Origin: Mycobacterium sp. | GTDB taxonomy: Bacteria; Actinomycetota; Actinomycetes; Mycobacteriales; Mycobacteriaceae | Assembly: GCA_016197405.1 (NCBI GenBank) | Contig: JACPVR010000013.1 | Span: 124,001-188,000, forward strand | Length of the DNA: 64,000 bases | Reading direction: 5' to 3' | Shown: positions 33,898-44,952 of the stretch, piece by piece | Layout: each line of letters begins with the position of its first letter | Numbering within the stretch: position 1 is the first letter of the stretch | The notes under the pieces: model-generated | Told to the model about the DNA's origin: nothing | The model's input: the letters and a program-made list of their open reading frames with translations, nothing else | Database searches by the model: none | Translations under genes and position numbers: made by a program

Positions 33898-34871
33898 GCT
33901 GGCACCGGCCACCGCCGGTCGTACAGGCCGCCGGTGTCGTCGTGGTGCTCATCCTGGCGCTTTCGGTGTTCTTCATCGCGTTCGCATTGCCCGCGGTGAA
34001 ATCCAAACCGCACCAGGTGCCGGTCGGTGTGGTGGCCTCCCCCACGATCGCCACCGAGCTCGCGACCTCCCTCGAACGCAGTGCGCCGGGCGGTTTCACG
34101 GTGACGTCCTACCCGGATCAGACGGCGTTGCGCGGCGCCATCCGCAGCCGCGATGTCTACGGCGGTTTCGTCTTCGGCGGGGACGGGCCGACACTGCTGA
34201 TCGCCACCGGGGGCAGCCCGGCGGTGGCCCAGTCGCTCATGGCCATCAGCGCGACGATGTCGCAGAAGGCCGGCGCGCCGGCGCGCGTCGACGATCTGGC
34301 GCCGCTGCCGCCGGGTGATCCCCGTGGTGTCGGGCTGGTCGCCGCGGCGCTTCCGCTGACGCTGGCCGGGTTGCTGCCCGCGGTGGTGCTGATCCTGCTG
34401 TTCCCCGGTGCGGTCTGGCTGCGGTTGGGTGCGACCGTGGCCTTCGCCGCGGTCGCGGCGGTGGTCATCGCCGCGCTGTTGCGCTACGTGTTCGGCTCCA
34501 TCGACTCGGCGTTCTGGGCTGTGACGGCCGGATTGTTCGTGGGCATCCTGGCCACGGCTCTGGCCATGCTGGGTCTGGGCTCGCTGTTCGGCAGGATCGG
34601 GCTGGCGATCGGTGCCGGCGTCGCGATCCTGCTGGGTAACCCGCTCTCGGCAATGGGCGGCGCACCCGAACTGCTGCCGGGCGGTTGGGGGGCGTTCGGC
34701 CAGCTGCTGCCCCAGGGCGCAACCGCCACCCTGCTGCGGTCGACGGCGTACTTCCCCGCCGTCGACAGTTCCACCGCGCTCGGCGCGATCATCGTGCTGG
34801 CCTGCTGGGCGATGGCCGGACTACTGGCAACCGTCGTCGCCGGCATCCGGCAGCCGGATGTGCGCGCCTAA
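33894..34871 (+). CDS. Multi-pass membrane protein, ABC-2/DUF3533-like
   Basis: The 325-residue protein has one N-terminal membrane segment (about 11-35), an external domain of about 140 residues and five more hydrophobic segments at the C-terminus. This is the layout of ABC-2-type or Pip/YhgE-like permeases. No ATPase gene is adjacent. TTG 33894 overlaps the Sap gene stop, indicating translational coupling and perhaps joint export of one substrate. Upstream in-frame codons lie inside the Sap gene in another frame and are not used. Confidence 0.75.
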   Translation: MSWHRPPPVVQAAGVVVVLILALSVFFIAFALPAVKSKPHQVPVGVVASPTIATELATSLERSAPGGFTVTSYPDQTALRGAIRSRDVYGGFVFGGDGPTLLIATGGSPAVAQSLMAISATMSQKAGAPARVDDLAPLPPGDPRGVGLVAAALPLTLAGLLPAVVLILLFPGAVWLRLGATVAFAAVAAVVIAALLRYVFGSIDSAFWAVTAGLFVGILATALAMLGLGSLFGRIGLAIGAGVAILLGNPLSAMGGAPELLPGGWGAFGQLLPQGATATLLRSTAYFPAVDSSTALGAIIVLACWAMAGLLATVVAGIRQPDVRA

Positions 34872-34882
34872 GATCAGCGGCT

Positions 34883-36046
34883 GTGGGGCTGGAAGATCGC
34901 GACGCGCTTGCGGTGGTGCGCGATGCGCTGGATCCGCAGCATCCCGACGCCGATGCCGTCATGAGCCGCTTCTACACGTGCTGGTTTGCCACCGACCCGA
35001 CTGTGCGCGACCTGTTCGGCCCGTCGATGACCCACCAGCGGGCCGTTCTCGCCAAGGTGCTGCACTGGCTGCTCGGGGAGATGATCGCGCAACGCTCGAC
35101 CGAGCCGGTCGCCTTCCTGGCTCAGCTGGGCCGCGACCACCGCAAGTACGGTGCCACCGCGGCACAGTACGACAGCTTGGGCAAGGCCCTCTACGCCACA
35201 TTGTTGACGCATTTCGGGCCCGCCTGGACCCCGGCGGTCGAGGAGGCCACCCGCCAGGCCATCAACCTGATGACCGGCGTGATGAGTGGCGCCGCCGACG
35301 CCGAGGGCGGGCCACCGTGGTGGGAGGCCACCGTCGCCGAGCACCACCGGGTATCCCGCGACCTGGCGGTGGTGCGGCTCTACCTCGATCAGCCGATGGA
35401 CCATCTGCCCGGCCAGTACGTCAATGTCGAAGTGCCGCAATGCCCGCGGCGCTGGCGCTATCTGTCGGCGGCGATCCCCGCGCAGCCCGACCGCGGTATC
35501 GAATTCCACGTGCGCGCCGTACCGGGCGGTCTGGTGAGCTCGGCAATCGTCGCCGAGACCCGGCCCGGCGATCGCTGGCGGCTGTCAAGTCCGCACGGCG
35601 CCCTGCAGGTCGACCGCGACGACGGCGACATCTTGATGGTTGCCGGCAGTACGGGCCTGGCGCCGCTTCGGGCCATCATCATGGACTTGGCGCGTTTCGG
35701 CGTCAATCCCCGGGCCCACCTGTTCTTCGGCGCCCGGTACCCGTGTGAGCTCTACGATCTGCGCACGCTGTGGCAGATCGCGGCACACAACCCGTGGCTG
35801 TCGGTGACACCGGTGTCGCAGTACGCCACCGACCCGCCGTGGGCGGGTGACTACCCCGACGCGCAGCCGCCGCGCGGTCTGCATGTCCGCCAGACCGGAC
35901 TGCTGCCGGAGGTGGTGACGCGTTACGGCGGCTGGGGTGACCGGCAGATCCTGGTCTGCGGAAGTCCGGCCATGACCCGCGCCACCGTCGACGCACTGGT
36001 GGCCAAAGGCGCACCGCCAGAACGAATCCAACACGATCCCCTGTGA
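34883..36046 (+). CDS. Type II flavohaemoglobin, Rv0385-like
   Basis: The 387-residue protein joins an N-terminal globin (residues about 5-135, with LGRDHRKYGA carrying the likely proximal His) to a reductase. The reductase has an FAD domain (MDHLPGQYVNVEVP, RRWRYLSAA) and an NAD domain (ILMVAGSTGLAPLRAII, QILVCGSPAM). Classical members detoxify nitric oxide; mycobacterial type II proteins, including Rv0385, differ in haem pocket and were linked to D-lactate oxidation. GTG 34883 gives the family length; 66 upstream codons are rejected. It follows the permease gene by 11 bases. Confidence 0.88.
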   Translation: MGLEDRDALAVVRDALDPQHPDADAVMSRFYTCWFATDPTVRDLFGPSMTHQRAVLAKVLHWLLGEMIAQRSTEPVAFLAQLGRDHRKYGATAAQYDSLGKALYATLLTHFGPAWTPAVEEATRQAINLMTGVMSGAADAEGGPPWWEATVAEHHRVSRDLAVVRLYLDQPMDHLPGQYVNVEVPQCPRRWRYLSAAIPAQPDRGIEFHVRAVPGGLVSSAIVAETRPGDRWRLSSPHGALQVDRDDGDILMVAGSTGLAPLRAIIMDLARFGVNPRAHLFFGARYPCELYDLRTLWQIAAHNPWLSVTPVSQYATDPPWAGDYPDAQPPRGLHVRQTGLLPEVVTRYGGWGDRQILVCGSPAMTRATVDALVAKGAPPERIQHDPL

Positions 36047-36067
36047 CTCGATACGAGGAGTGCGCTC

Positions 36068-36958
36068 ATGCGAACGGTGACCCTGCACGATCCCGCCGGT
36101 GATGTCCGGGCGAAACTGGTCCCGCAGGCGGGCATGATCGCGGTCTCGCTCACCGACGGCGGTACCGAACTGCTCGGCCAGCGCCGCGGGCTGCAGACCT
36201 ACGTTTCGGCAGGTAAGACCATGGGCATCCCGGTGCTCTATCCATGGGCGAATCGATTGAGCGCCAACACCTATCAGGCCGGCGGAGAGATCGTCGACAT
36301 CGCCCCCGATGCCCGCGGTGTCCGCGCCGACGGCAACGGGCTGCCGATCCACGGGCTGCTGGCCGCATACCCGGATTGGCGGATCGTCACCGAGTCCCCC
36401 AATGATCTGCTGGCCGATCTGGACTTCGGCGCCAAGCCCGATCTGCTCGCCAGCTTCCCGTTCCCGCATATCGTCGAACTGGGTGTCCAACTGTCGGACC
36501 GGACGCTGACGGTCACCACCATCGTCACCGCGACGGGCGACAAGGCGGTGCCGCTGTGCTTCGGTTTCCACCCTTACCTGGTGGTCCCGGGTGTGCCGCG
36601 TGCCGAATGGGTCATCGAGACACCACCGATGCGGCATCTGGCCGTCGATGAGCGCGGGCTGCCCACCGGCGCCAGCGCACCACATCCGGGCGGCTCGCAA
36701 GTGCTGGGCGACAAGGCTTTCGACGACGGGTACGACGAGGTCGCCGACGGCGCGGTTTTCGCCGTCTCCGGCGGTGACCGCCGCATCGAGCTGACGTTCC
36801 GGTCCGGTTACCACGCGGCGCAGATCTTCGCCCCGCCCGCCGAAGACCTGATCTGTTTCGAGCCGATGGCCGCACCCACCGACGCACTCGTGACCGGCGC
36901 ATACAAAACTGCGCGACCGGGAGAATCCGCGGTCGCGCAGTTTTCGATCAGGGTTTAG
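36068..36958 (+). CDS. Aldose 1-epimerase (galactose mutarotase) family protein
   Basis: This cytosolic sugar mutarotase-like protein of 296 residues interconverts alpha and beta anomers of hexoses or a sugar phosphate. Family segments are GIPVLYPWANRLSANTY near residue 53, GLPIHGLLAAY and CFGFHPYLVVPG with the catalytic-type His, and a C-terminal Glu in ICFEPMAAPTDAL. ATG 36068 follows GAGGAG. The last coding bases contain a strong hairpin that also lies behind hspR on the other strand. The natural sugar is unknown. Confidence 0.88.
   Translation: MRTVTLHDPAGDVRAKLVPQAGMIAVSLTDGGTELLGQRRGLQTYVSAGKTMGIPVLYPWANRLSANTYQAGGEIVDIAPDARGVRADGNGLPIHGLLAAYPDWRIVTESPNDLLADLDFGAKPDLLASFPFPHIVELGVQLSDRTLTVTTIVTATGDKAVPLCFGFHPYLVVPGVPRAEWVIETPPMRHLAVDERGLPTGASAPHPGGSQVLGDKAFDDGYDEVADGAVFAVSGGDRRIELTFRSGYHAAQIFAPPAEDLICFEPMAAPTDALVTGAYKTARPGESAVAQFSIRV
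36905..36944. terminator. Hairpin terminator inside the mutarotase 3' coding end
   Basis: A perfect 14-bp inverted repeat, AAAACTGCGCGACC (36905-36918) and GGTCGCGCAGTTTT (36931-36944), has a 12-base loop. It ends in TTTT on both strands. It lies wholly within mutarotase codons and 11 bases beyond the converging hspR stop, so it is well placed to end the dnaK-hspR transcript. Confidence 0.75.
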
Positions 36959-37347
36959 CGGCGCGGCGGCCGGGGCTGCCACACCACCAGGGCGGTGCTG
37001 GTCTTCGACGACGCCGCCTCGGCACGAGATGCCGCACGCAGCGACTCGACCTCGGCGGCGAGCTCGGCGAGGCGCGAGTGCAGCGCCTCGACCTGGTTGG
37101 TCAGCTCGATGATGCGCTTGATCCCGGCCAGGTTGACGCCCTCGTCCTGCGAGAGCCGCTGCACCTCGCGCAGCAGGTCGACGTCACGTTGCGAATAGCG
37201 CCGTCCACCACCGGAACTGCGGCTCGGGCTGACCAGGCCGAGCCTGTCGTAGGTTCGCAGGGTTTGCGCGTGCATACCCGCCAGTTCAGCGGCGACCGAG
37301 ATCAGGAATGTGCGGGACTCATCACGTGAGGATCTTGAGCTGCTCAT
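36955..37347 (-). CDS. hspR: Heat-shock repressor HspR
   Basis: This MerR-type DNA-binding repressor of 130 residues represses its own operon and clpB through HAIR sites, acting with DnaK as co-repressor in actinobacteria. The helix-turn-helix and wing read ISVAAELAGMHAQTLRTYDR and GGGRRYSQRDVDLL. A coiled coil follows (NQVEALHSRLAELAAEVESL). It is the last gene of dnaK-grpE-dnaJ-hspR, six bases after dnaJ. Its stop overlaps the mutarotase stop by four bases. HAIR targets in this window are 41161-41181 and 27983-28003. Confidence 0.95.
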   Translation of the reverse strand: MSSSRSSRDESRTFLISVAAELAGMHAQTLRTYDRLGLVSPSRSSGGGRRYSQRDVDLLREVQRLSQDEGVNLAGIKRIIELTNQVEALHSRLAELAAEVESLRAASRAEAASSKTSTALVVWQPRPPRR

Positions 37348-37353
37348 CGACGA

Positions 37354-38544
37354 TCACACTCGCTCTCCGGCCCAGCCGGCCCGCGGGTCGAATCCGCTGG
37401 CCCGCTCGGCGGCCGCGTAGGCCTCCAGTGCGGACAGCGCTTCGCCTTCCAGGTTCGGCGGTACAGCGACCTTGACCGTGACCAGCAGGTCACCGTGTCC
37501 GCCGCTGCGCTTTGGCACACCGCGGCCGCGCACCCGGAGGATCCGGCCGTCGGCGGTGCCCTTGGGCACCCGGACGCCGACCTTGCCCTCCAGGGTGGGT
37601 ACCGAAAGCGTGGTACCCAAAGCCAATTCGGTGAAGCTCACCGGAACGGTCACCGTCAGGTCGTCGCCGTCACGGCCGAAGACCTTGTCCGGGCGCACGT
37701 GCACGGTGACGTACAGGTCGCCCGACGGTGCGCCACGCAGACCTGCCTCGCCCTGCCCGGCGAGCCGAATCCGTTGTCCGTCTTCGACTCCCGGCGGTAT
37801 GCGCACGTTGATGGTGCGGGTACGGGTGGTGACTCCGCTACCGTGGCACACATCGCAGGGGTGCTCGATTATCGAACCGCTGCCCCGGCATTCGGTGCAG
37901 GGCTCGGAGAAACCGAACGCGCCCTGGTTGCGGTTGACCACTCCGGCGCCATTGCAGTTCGGGCACACCTTCGGGCTGGTGCCCGGGCGCGCGCCACTGC
38001 CGTGGCAGTTGGTGCACGGTGCCGGGCTGGTGAGCCGCAACGGCATTGCGACGCCCTTGGTGGCCTCCATGAAGTCGAGTTGGGTCTCGGTCTCCAGGTC
38101 GTTACCACGCCGGGGCCGGCTCTGCCGGGGCTGCCCACCTCTGCCGAACAGTCCACCGAACAGATCGCCGATGTTCTGGCCGCCGGTCTGACCGGCGGCG
38201 TCGAACAGGTCGCCGAGGTTGAACTCGGCGCCGTCCGTACCGAATCCGCCGAAGCCACCCGGAGTACCGCCGCCGCCGTTGTTGAAGCGGCGACCGAAAC
38301 CGCCGCCGGCGAACAGCCGGCGGGTCTCGTCGTACTCCTTGCGCTTGGCGTCGTCGGTGAGGACTTCCTTGGCCTCTGATGCGGCCTTGTACTTGTCCTC
38401 GGCCGCGGTGTTGCCGGGATTACGGTCCGGATGGTTCTCGGCGAGGATCTTGCGGGCAGCCCGCTTGATCTCGTCCTTGCTGGCGTCGGAGGAGACGCCC
38501 AGCTCCTTGTAGAAGTCTTTCTCAACCCACTCACGCTGGGCCAT
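37354..38544 (-). CDS. dnaJ: Co-chaperone DnaJ
   Basis: This type I J-protein of 396 residues stimulates DnaK ATPase and delivers substrates. The J domain (residues about 10-75) has the HPD motif in ENHPDRNPGN. A long Gly/Phe-rich region follows (about 80-140), then four CxxCxGxG zinc repeats (CTNCHGSG, CPNCNGAG, CTECRGSG, CDVCHGSG) and the C-terminal substrate domains. The extended operon position, after dnaK and grpE and before hspR, marks it as DnaJ1. Confidence 0.96.
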   Translation of the reverse strand: MAQREWVEKDFYKELGVSSDASKDEIKRAARKILAENHPDRNPGNTAAEDKYKAASEAKEVLTDDAKRKEYDETRRLFAGGGFGRRFNNGGGGTPGGFGGFGTDGAEFNLGDLFDAAGQTGGQNIGDLFGGLFGRGGQPRQSRPRRGNDLETETQLDFMEATKGVAMPLRLTSPAPCTNCHGSGARPGTSPKVCPNCNGAGVVNRNQGAFGFSEPCTECRGSGSIIEHPCDVCHGSGVTTRTRTINVRIPPGVEDGQRIRLAGQGEAGLRGAPSGDLYVTVHVRPDKVFGRDGDDLTVTVPVSFTELALGTTLSVPTLEGKVGVRVPKGTADGRILRVRGRGVPKRSGGHGDLLVTVKVAVPPNLEGEALSALEAYAAAERASGFDPRAGWAGERV

Positions 38545-38585
38545 CGAGCGTCACCTCCTTACCGTTGTTCATCGTCGTTGTCGTC

Positions 38586-39217
38586 TCATTCTGATTCTGG
38601 GGCCTGCGAGGCCGAAGCGCCGTCGTTGACGGCCGTGTCGGCCTCCTCGACCGTGTCGACCACGGCGACCATCGCGTGCCGCAGCACCTGATCGCCGAGC
38701 TTGAAACCGGGTCGCATGACGGTGCCGATGACCGGGTTGGAGCCGTCACCTTCATGCTGGACGGCTTCGTGCAGGGCCGGATCGAACGGGTCGCCGACCG
38801 CGCCGAACGCCGTCAGGCCGAGGCCTTCGAGCGCCGCGACCAGCTTGTCCGCCACCGACTTCAGTGGCCCGGTTTCCAGGTCGCCGTGGCTGCGGGCCCG
38901 ATCGAGATCGTCGAGCACCGGCAGCAACTGGCTGACCACGCCTGCCTTGGCACGGTCGGCAGCGGCCTGCTGGTCACGCATTGCCCGCTTGCGGTAGTTG
39001 GTGAAATCGGCCTGGACGCGTTGCAGGTCGGCAAGCAGTTCAGACGCCTTGTCGGCCTCCTCGGGTGTCTCCCCGCTGACCCCCTCCGGTCCCGGCCCAC
39101 TGGGGGCCGGGCCGGAGGACGCCGCTTCGCGTACCTGACCGGTTTCGGGATCGATGCGCCGTTTGTCGGTGACGGTCACCGGTTCCTGCGGTTCGCCGTC
39201 TCCTTGGGAGGGACGAG

Positions 39218-39221
<4 letters not shown>
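38586..39221 (-). CDS. grpE: Nucleotide exchange factor GrpE
   Basis: GrpE releases ADP from DnaK and completes the chaperone cycle. The 211-residue protein has a Pro/Gly/Glu-rich variable N-terminus and a long helical coiled coil ([21 protein letters not shown]). The C-terminal beta domain has the signature [12 protein letters not shown] and [18 protein letters not shown]. It starts at GTG 39221 with a four-base overlap of the dnaK stop, and lies 41 bases before dnaJ. Confidence 0.96.
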
Positions 39222-41074
<1,853 letters not shown>

Positions 41075-41160
41075 AGTTACTGCCTCCTGATAGTTACGTC
41101 TTGGATCTGAGCGAACCAGACTCAAGCCTGCCCCCCTCGGGGACCGGCTGTCAAGCCAGA

Positions 41161-41181
41161 GTTGAGTCTGTCTCACTCAAG
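41161..41181 (-). promoter_or_regulatory. HspR operator (HAIR) upstream of dnaK
   Basis: GTTGAGT-N7-ACTCAAG matches the HAIR consensus at all but one of the 14 specified positions. An additional ACTCAAG half site lies at 41120-41126, between this element and dnaK. Together with the clpB site it defines a local HspR regulon. Confidence 0.9.
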
Positions 41182-41701
41182 TTGTCAGAAGGCTCAACGG
41201 CGGGGTTTGCGGATTTGTTCCCGCCCCGGGTTGTGTTGGCTACCGGCCGGCCCGCGCCGCCACCGATGCCAACGAGTGGTCCTGCAGGGAAAGCGGGCCC
41301 ACGGCCGAATCCTGACCACGCTGGGCACACACCCACATCTGGTGGTGCCCGATCAGTAGCAGACCGTTGTGCTGGAACCTGCTGCGCGTGTCCGTCCGGC
41401 GTCTGGGTGGACCGGCCGTGGCTTCGTCGGTCGTGGGCGATAACCCGAAACCCTCGGCGCACAGCTCAAGGATTCGGACAGCGCATCGGCGATCGCCCCT
41501 CCGACACGGCGTTGAAAAACTCCAAGTCGCCACTCACCAATTCCGACACGATCAGCGACTTCTCGTTGCCAGATCCACAGCACGGCGTCCGCCTCTCTGC
41601 GTAACGCCGACGTTCATGCCAGCCATCGATAAGCCGTGCGCTGTTCAACAGCTCCGCTTAAGCTCGGTGAATAGTTTGCCGGACGTACGAAGGGCGCCTC
41701 A
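41182..41701. other. Intergenic region between dnaK and the LAL regulator
   Basis: About 520 bases with no convincing intact gene. Short frames on both strands lack ribosome sites. A fragment on the minus strand (41388-41462) resembles part of an alpha/beta hydrolase. The promoter of the LAL gene should lie near the right end; GAAGGG precedes its GTG. Confidence 0.5.
41388..41462 (-). pseudogene. Remnant of an alpha/beta hydrolase (haloperoxidase-like)
   Basis: The 25-codon stretch reads MRRGFRVIAHDRRSHGRSTQ and on to DGH, closely like the second strand and loop of haloperoxidase-type hydrolases (GxRVIAHDRRGHGRS). Neither the upstream HGWP region nor the downstream GxSxG region can be found in any frame nearby. 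It therefore looks like a decayed fragment, not a short gene. Chance similarity remains possible. Confidence 0.4.
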
Positions 41702-44473
41702 GTGAAGGCCGACGCGACCAGCGAATCCGCGCGCAGCGAGCAACGCCGTGCTCTTTCGGAGTTTTTCGAGCGTTCATCAGCCGAACCCTGCGCCCTGGTG
41801 GTCGAGGGCGAGGCGGGCATCGGAAAGACCACGTTCTGGCAGGCAGCGTGCGCGCACGCCCGCGAGAACGGGTTTTTCGTGTTGTCGGCTCGCGGAGCGG
41901 TGGCCGAAGCGGTGTTGGCCTATGCCGCACTGGCAGATCTGCTGGCCGACATCCAACCTCAAACCTGGGCCAACTTGCCCGACCCACAACGACTCGCACT
42001 CGACCGACTGACATTGCGATCCAACGACGATCGTTCGGTGGCCGATCAGCGGACCGTCGCGGCCGCATTCCTCGCGGTGCTCGAGGAGATCGCCGAACGC
42101 CAGAAGGTGATATTGGCGGTCGACGATCTGCAGTGGCTGGATCCGTCGAGCGCTTTGGTCATCGCCTTCGCGACACGGCGAATCTCCGGACCGGTCGGCG
42201 TGCTGGCCACCGCCCGCACTGACGACACCGAAAGCCCTGCAGCGTGGCTGCAATTGCCCAGACCTGACGCGGTGCAGCGGATCCGGCTGCCCCCCATGAG
42301 ACTCGGCGCCCTGCATCACGTCGTATCGCAACACCTCGGGAAATCCATCTCCCGCCCCGGAATGGTCCGAATCCACGAAGTCTCGGGCGGAAACCCTTTC
42401 TATGCAATCGAACTCGCGCGCGCATTCGAGGCCGATGCCGCTGGGGTCGAGATCCATCTGCCCGGCACCTTGTCTGAGCTGGTACGAGCGCGGCTCGACT
42501 CTCTGCACAGCGACGTCCAAGAGATGCTGCTTGCGGCAGCGTGTCTGGGCAAACCGACGGTCGAACTATTGGCATCGGCTCTCGCCGTCGCGCCAGACGC
42601 GCTCGGCCGGCTACTCGAGGAGGCCGAGACAGCAAGCGTCATCGTTCTCGACGGAAATCAGGTGCTTTTCACCCACCCGCTGTTGGCGAGCGCCGTCTAC
42701 ACCGGCGCCGCACCCGCACAGCGTCGACACATGCATCGCCGGTTGGCCGATATCGTCACCGAACCCGAGCTACATGCACGGCATCTCGCTCTCGCCGCGA
42801 CACACGGAGATACGGCGACTCTCGAATCGCTCGACACTGCCGCCGAGTTGGCGCGGATTCGCGGAGCCCCGATCGCGGCAGCCGAGCTCCTTGAGCTCGC
42901 GATACGCCTCGGCGGCGACACACCTGAGCGCCAGATCCGAGCCGCGGTGCATCACTTCAACGCGGGCGGCACCGCGAGAGCTCGCGTCCTGCTGGATCGG
43001 ATCATCGAACGGGCCGCGCCGAAGCCGGTGCGAGCGGCGGCGTTGCGGTTGCTTGGATTATGGAGCCTGCTCGACGGCAGCTCTCGTGTCGGGGCAGACT
43101 TGCTGAACGAAGCCCTTACCGATGCGGGCGACGATCTCGTGCTGCGCGTCCAAATTCTGGTGCCACTCGCGCACGCACAGGTCAATACTCGCCGTCTCGA
43201 TGACGCGGCGATCAGCATCGCCGACGCCGTACGAACAGCTGAGCGGATCCGACAACCGCAGCTGCTCAGTCAGGCCCTGTCCATGCAGGCGATCGTGACC
43301 TTCCTACTCGGCGACGGCCTTGACGAACCCGCCCTGGAGCGGGCTCTCGACCTGGAGGACCGGGAGGCACCGATATCGGCGTTCTTCGATACGACGGTAC
43401 AAAGCGCGGTGCTGACGGGCGGGGTCGGGCGACTCATCGAGGCCCGCGACCAGTGGCAGGCTATTCGGCGGCGCTGCATCGAGCGCGGCGAGGAAATCGA
43501 GCTGTTGATGTTCGCGTTCCACAGCGGCCTGAGTGAGATCTGGCGTGGCAACTTCGCCGACTGCGCGTTGATCGCCGAAGACGTGCGAGAACGGGCCATG
43601 CAGCTCGGAGGAGACCTGCCACGCGCGTTGGCGCCGATGCTGCAGTCCGCACTGGCCGCCTACGCCGGACAAGAATTGGAAGCACGCAGCCACGCCGCGG
43701 AAGCACTCGCACTATGTCACCGCTGCGATCATCCCTTTCTTGTGACTGTTTGGCCCATAACAACATTGGGCTTCCTGGAGTTATCCCTGGGCAATTACCG
43801 AGCCGCGCTCGACACTCTCGAACCGTGGCTGCGCGCCGCCGAAGAAACCCCCGACGCTACCGAGATCTTCGTCACGCCCTTTCTTCCCGACGCGATCGAG
43901 GCGATGCTCCAACTGGGCCAGAAATCCGAGGCGCGGGCATTGATCGACACCCTGGAACGCAACGGACGTCGACTCGACCGCCCCTGGATGCTGGCCGTCG
44001 GTGCGCGGGCCAGGGCAATGCTGTTGGCTGCCCAGGGCGACCTTGCTGCTGCGACCCTGGCAGCCGAAGGCGCGCTGCTTGAACACGACACGTTGCCCAT
44101 GCCGTTCGAGCGAGCCCGAACATTGTTGTTGCTTGGCCAACTACAGCGTCGACAACGCAGGAAAGAATCGTCAGCGCGAACGATGCGGGAATCTCTTGCC
44201 ATATTCGAGAAACTGGACGCTGCGCTGTGGGCCGATCGCGCGCGCGCCGAGCTGGACAGATCGAGCGTGGGCCGGCGACGCGGCTCAGGCCTGACCCCCT
44301 CCGAGCAACGCGTAGCTGAGCTTGCTGCCTCGGGCATGACCAACCGTGACGTAGCGGCCGCACTGTTCATAAGCCCGAAAACAGTCGAAGCCAATCTAGC
44401 TCGCATCTACCGCAAGCTGGGCATCCGCTCTCGAGTCGAACTCGCTCAACATATCCGGCCGACCACCCGTTGA
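41702..44473 (+). CDS. LAL-type LuxR transcriptional regulator with AAA ATPase domain
   Basis: This large regulator of 923 residues has an N-terminal NTPase (Walker A GEAGIGKTTFWQ near residue 35; Walker B VILAVDDLQWLD). A long helical TPR-like middle region (about 350-830) probably senses a ligand or partner. The C-terminal LuxR helix-turn-helix reads GLTPSEQRVAELAASGMTNR and then FISPKTVEANLARIYRKL. GTG 41702 is used. Targets are not visible; adjacent candidates are the secreted-protein genes at 44953-46709. Adjacency to a hydrolase remnant and unusual neighbours suggests an accessory region. Confidence 0.92.
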   Translation: MKADATSESARSEQRRALSEFFERSSAEPCALVVEGEAGIGKTTFWQAACAHARENGFFVLSARGAVAEAVLAYAALADLLADIQPQTWANLPDPQRLALDRLTLRSNDDRSVADQRTVAAAFLAVLEEIAERQKVILAVDDLQWLDPSSALVIAFATRRISGPVGVLATARTDDTESPAAWLQLPRPDAVQRIRLPPMRLGALHHVVSQHLGKSISRPGMVRIHEVSGGNPFYAIELARAFEADAAGVEIHLPGTLSELVRARLDSLHSDVQEMLLAAACLGKPTVELLASALAVAPDALGRLLEEAETASVIVLDGNQVLFTHPLLASAVYTGAAPAQRRHMHRRLADIVTEPELHARHLALAATHGDTATLESLDTAAELARIRGAPIAAAELLELAIRLGGDTPERQIRAAVHHFNAGGTARARVLLDRIIERAAPKPVRAAALRLLGLWSLLDGSSRVGADLLNEALTDAGDDLVLRVQILVPLAHAQVNTRRLDDAAISIADAVRTAERIRQPQLLSQALSMQAIVTFLLGDGLDEPALERALDLEDREAPISAFFDTTVQSAVLTGGVGRLIEARDQWQAIRRRCIERGEEIELLMFAFHSGLSEIWRGNFADCALIAEDVRERAMQLGGDLPRALAPMLQSALAAYAGQELEARSHAAEALALCHRCDHPFLVTVWPITTLGFLELSLGNYRAALDTLEPWLRAAEETPDATEIFVTPFLPDAIEAMLQLGQKSEARALIDTLERNGRRLDRPWMLAVGARARAMLLAAQGDLAAATLAAEGALLEHDTLPMPFERARTLLLLGQLQRRQRRKESSARTMRESLAIFEKLDAALWADRARAELDRSSVGRRRGSGLTPSEQRVAELAASGMTNRDVAAALFISPKTVEANLARIYRKLGIRSRVELAQHIRPTTR

Positions 44474-44476
44474 GGT

Positions 44477-44770
44477 TTATTGGGCTCGAATGTGAACTGC
44501 TGCAGTCGGAGTGAGCCGTTGTGCCGCCATACCGGCACGCTCACATGTTTGTGCCACGAGTTGCGCTGACGCTGCCGAGAAGACGGCGAAGAGCACGGCA
44601 TCGCTGGGTACGGCGAGCACGGCAAGCAGTCGCACGGGCTCGCCGGATGCGGACATCTCGGCGGCTGCGTCGTCGAGCGTGACAACGGTCGGCTCCACCG
44701 GCAATTCGGAAAGTTCCTGCCGGTACCACTCCGCGAGAAAGAACGAAACGTGCGATGTTGGCGACCCCAC
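44477..44770 (-). CDS. Small conserved-looking protein, DUF4242-like
   Basis: The 97-residue protein reads HVSFFLAEWYRQELSELPVE and later LFAVFSAASAQLVAQTCERA. This is a pattern of short ferredoxin-like proteins (DUF4242 type), with a strand, a Cys/Phe-rich strand and a helix. No catalytic or metal motif is certain. It converges on the LAL gene with three bases between stops. An overlapping longer frame on the same strand (44446-44850) lacks these features and is not used. The function is unknown. Confidence 0.6.
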   Translation of the reverse strand: MGSPTSHVSFFLAEWYRQELSELPVEPTVVTLDDAAAEMSASGEPVRLLAVLAVPSDAVLFAVFSAASAQLVAQTCERAGMAAQRLTPTAAVHIRAQ

Positions 44771-44952
44771 AATTCGACGCTACGCCGCGCACCACCCCAC
44801 GAAATCGGGTGATTCCCTTGTCTACGCCATCCCGATCGGGGGAAAAGCAAGGGAATTCCCCGATTTATCGGACCATCGACGGCCGTTAGCGTCGCGAATA
44901 GCTGAGATCACTCGGCCGTCGGCCTTCTGGCACACCGATGAAAGGCACGCAT

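Noticed and set aside
44446..44850. Open frame of 134 codons overlapping the DUF4242-like gene
   Set aside because: The alternative frame at 44477-44770 has the hydrophobic/helical pattern of a real small protein; this one does not.
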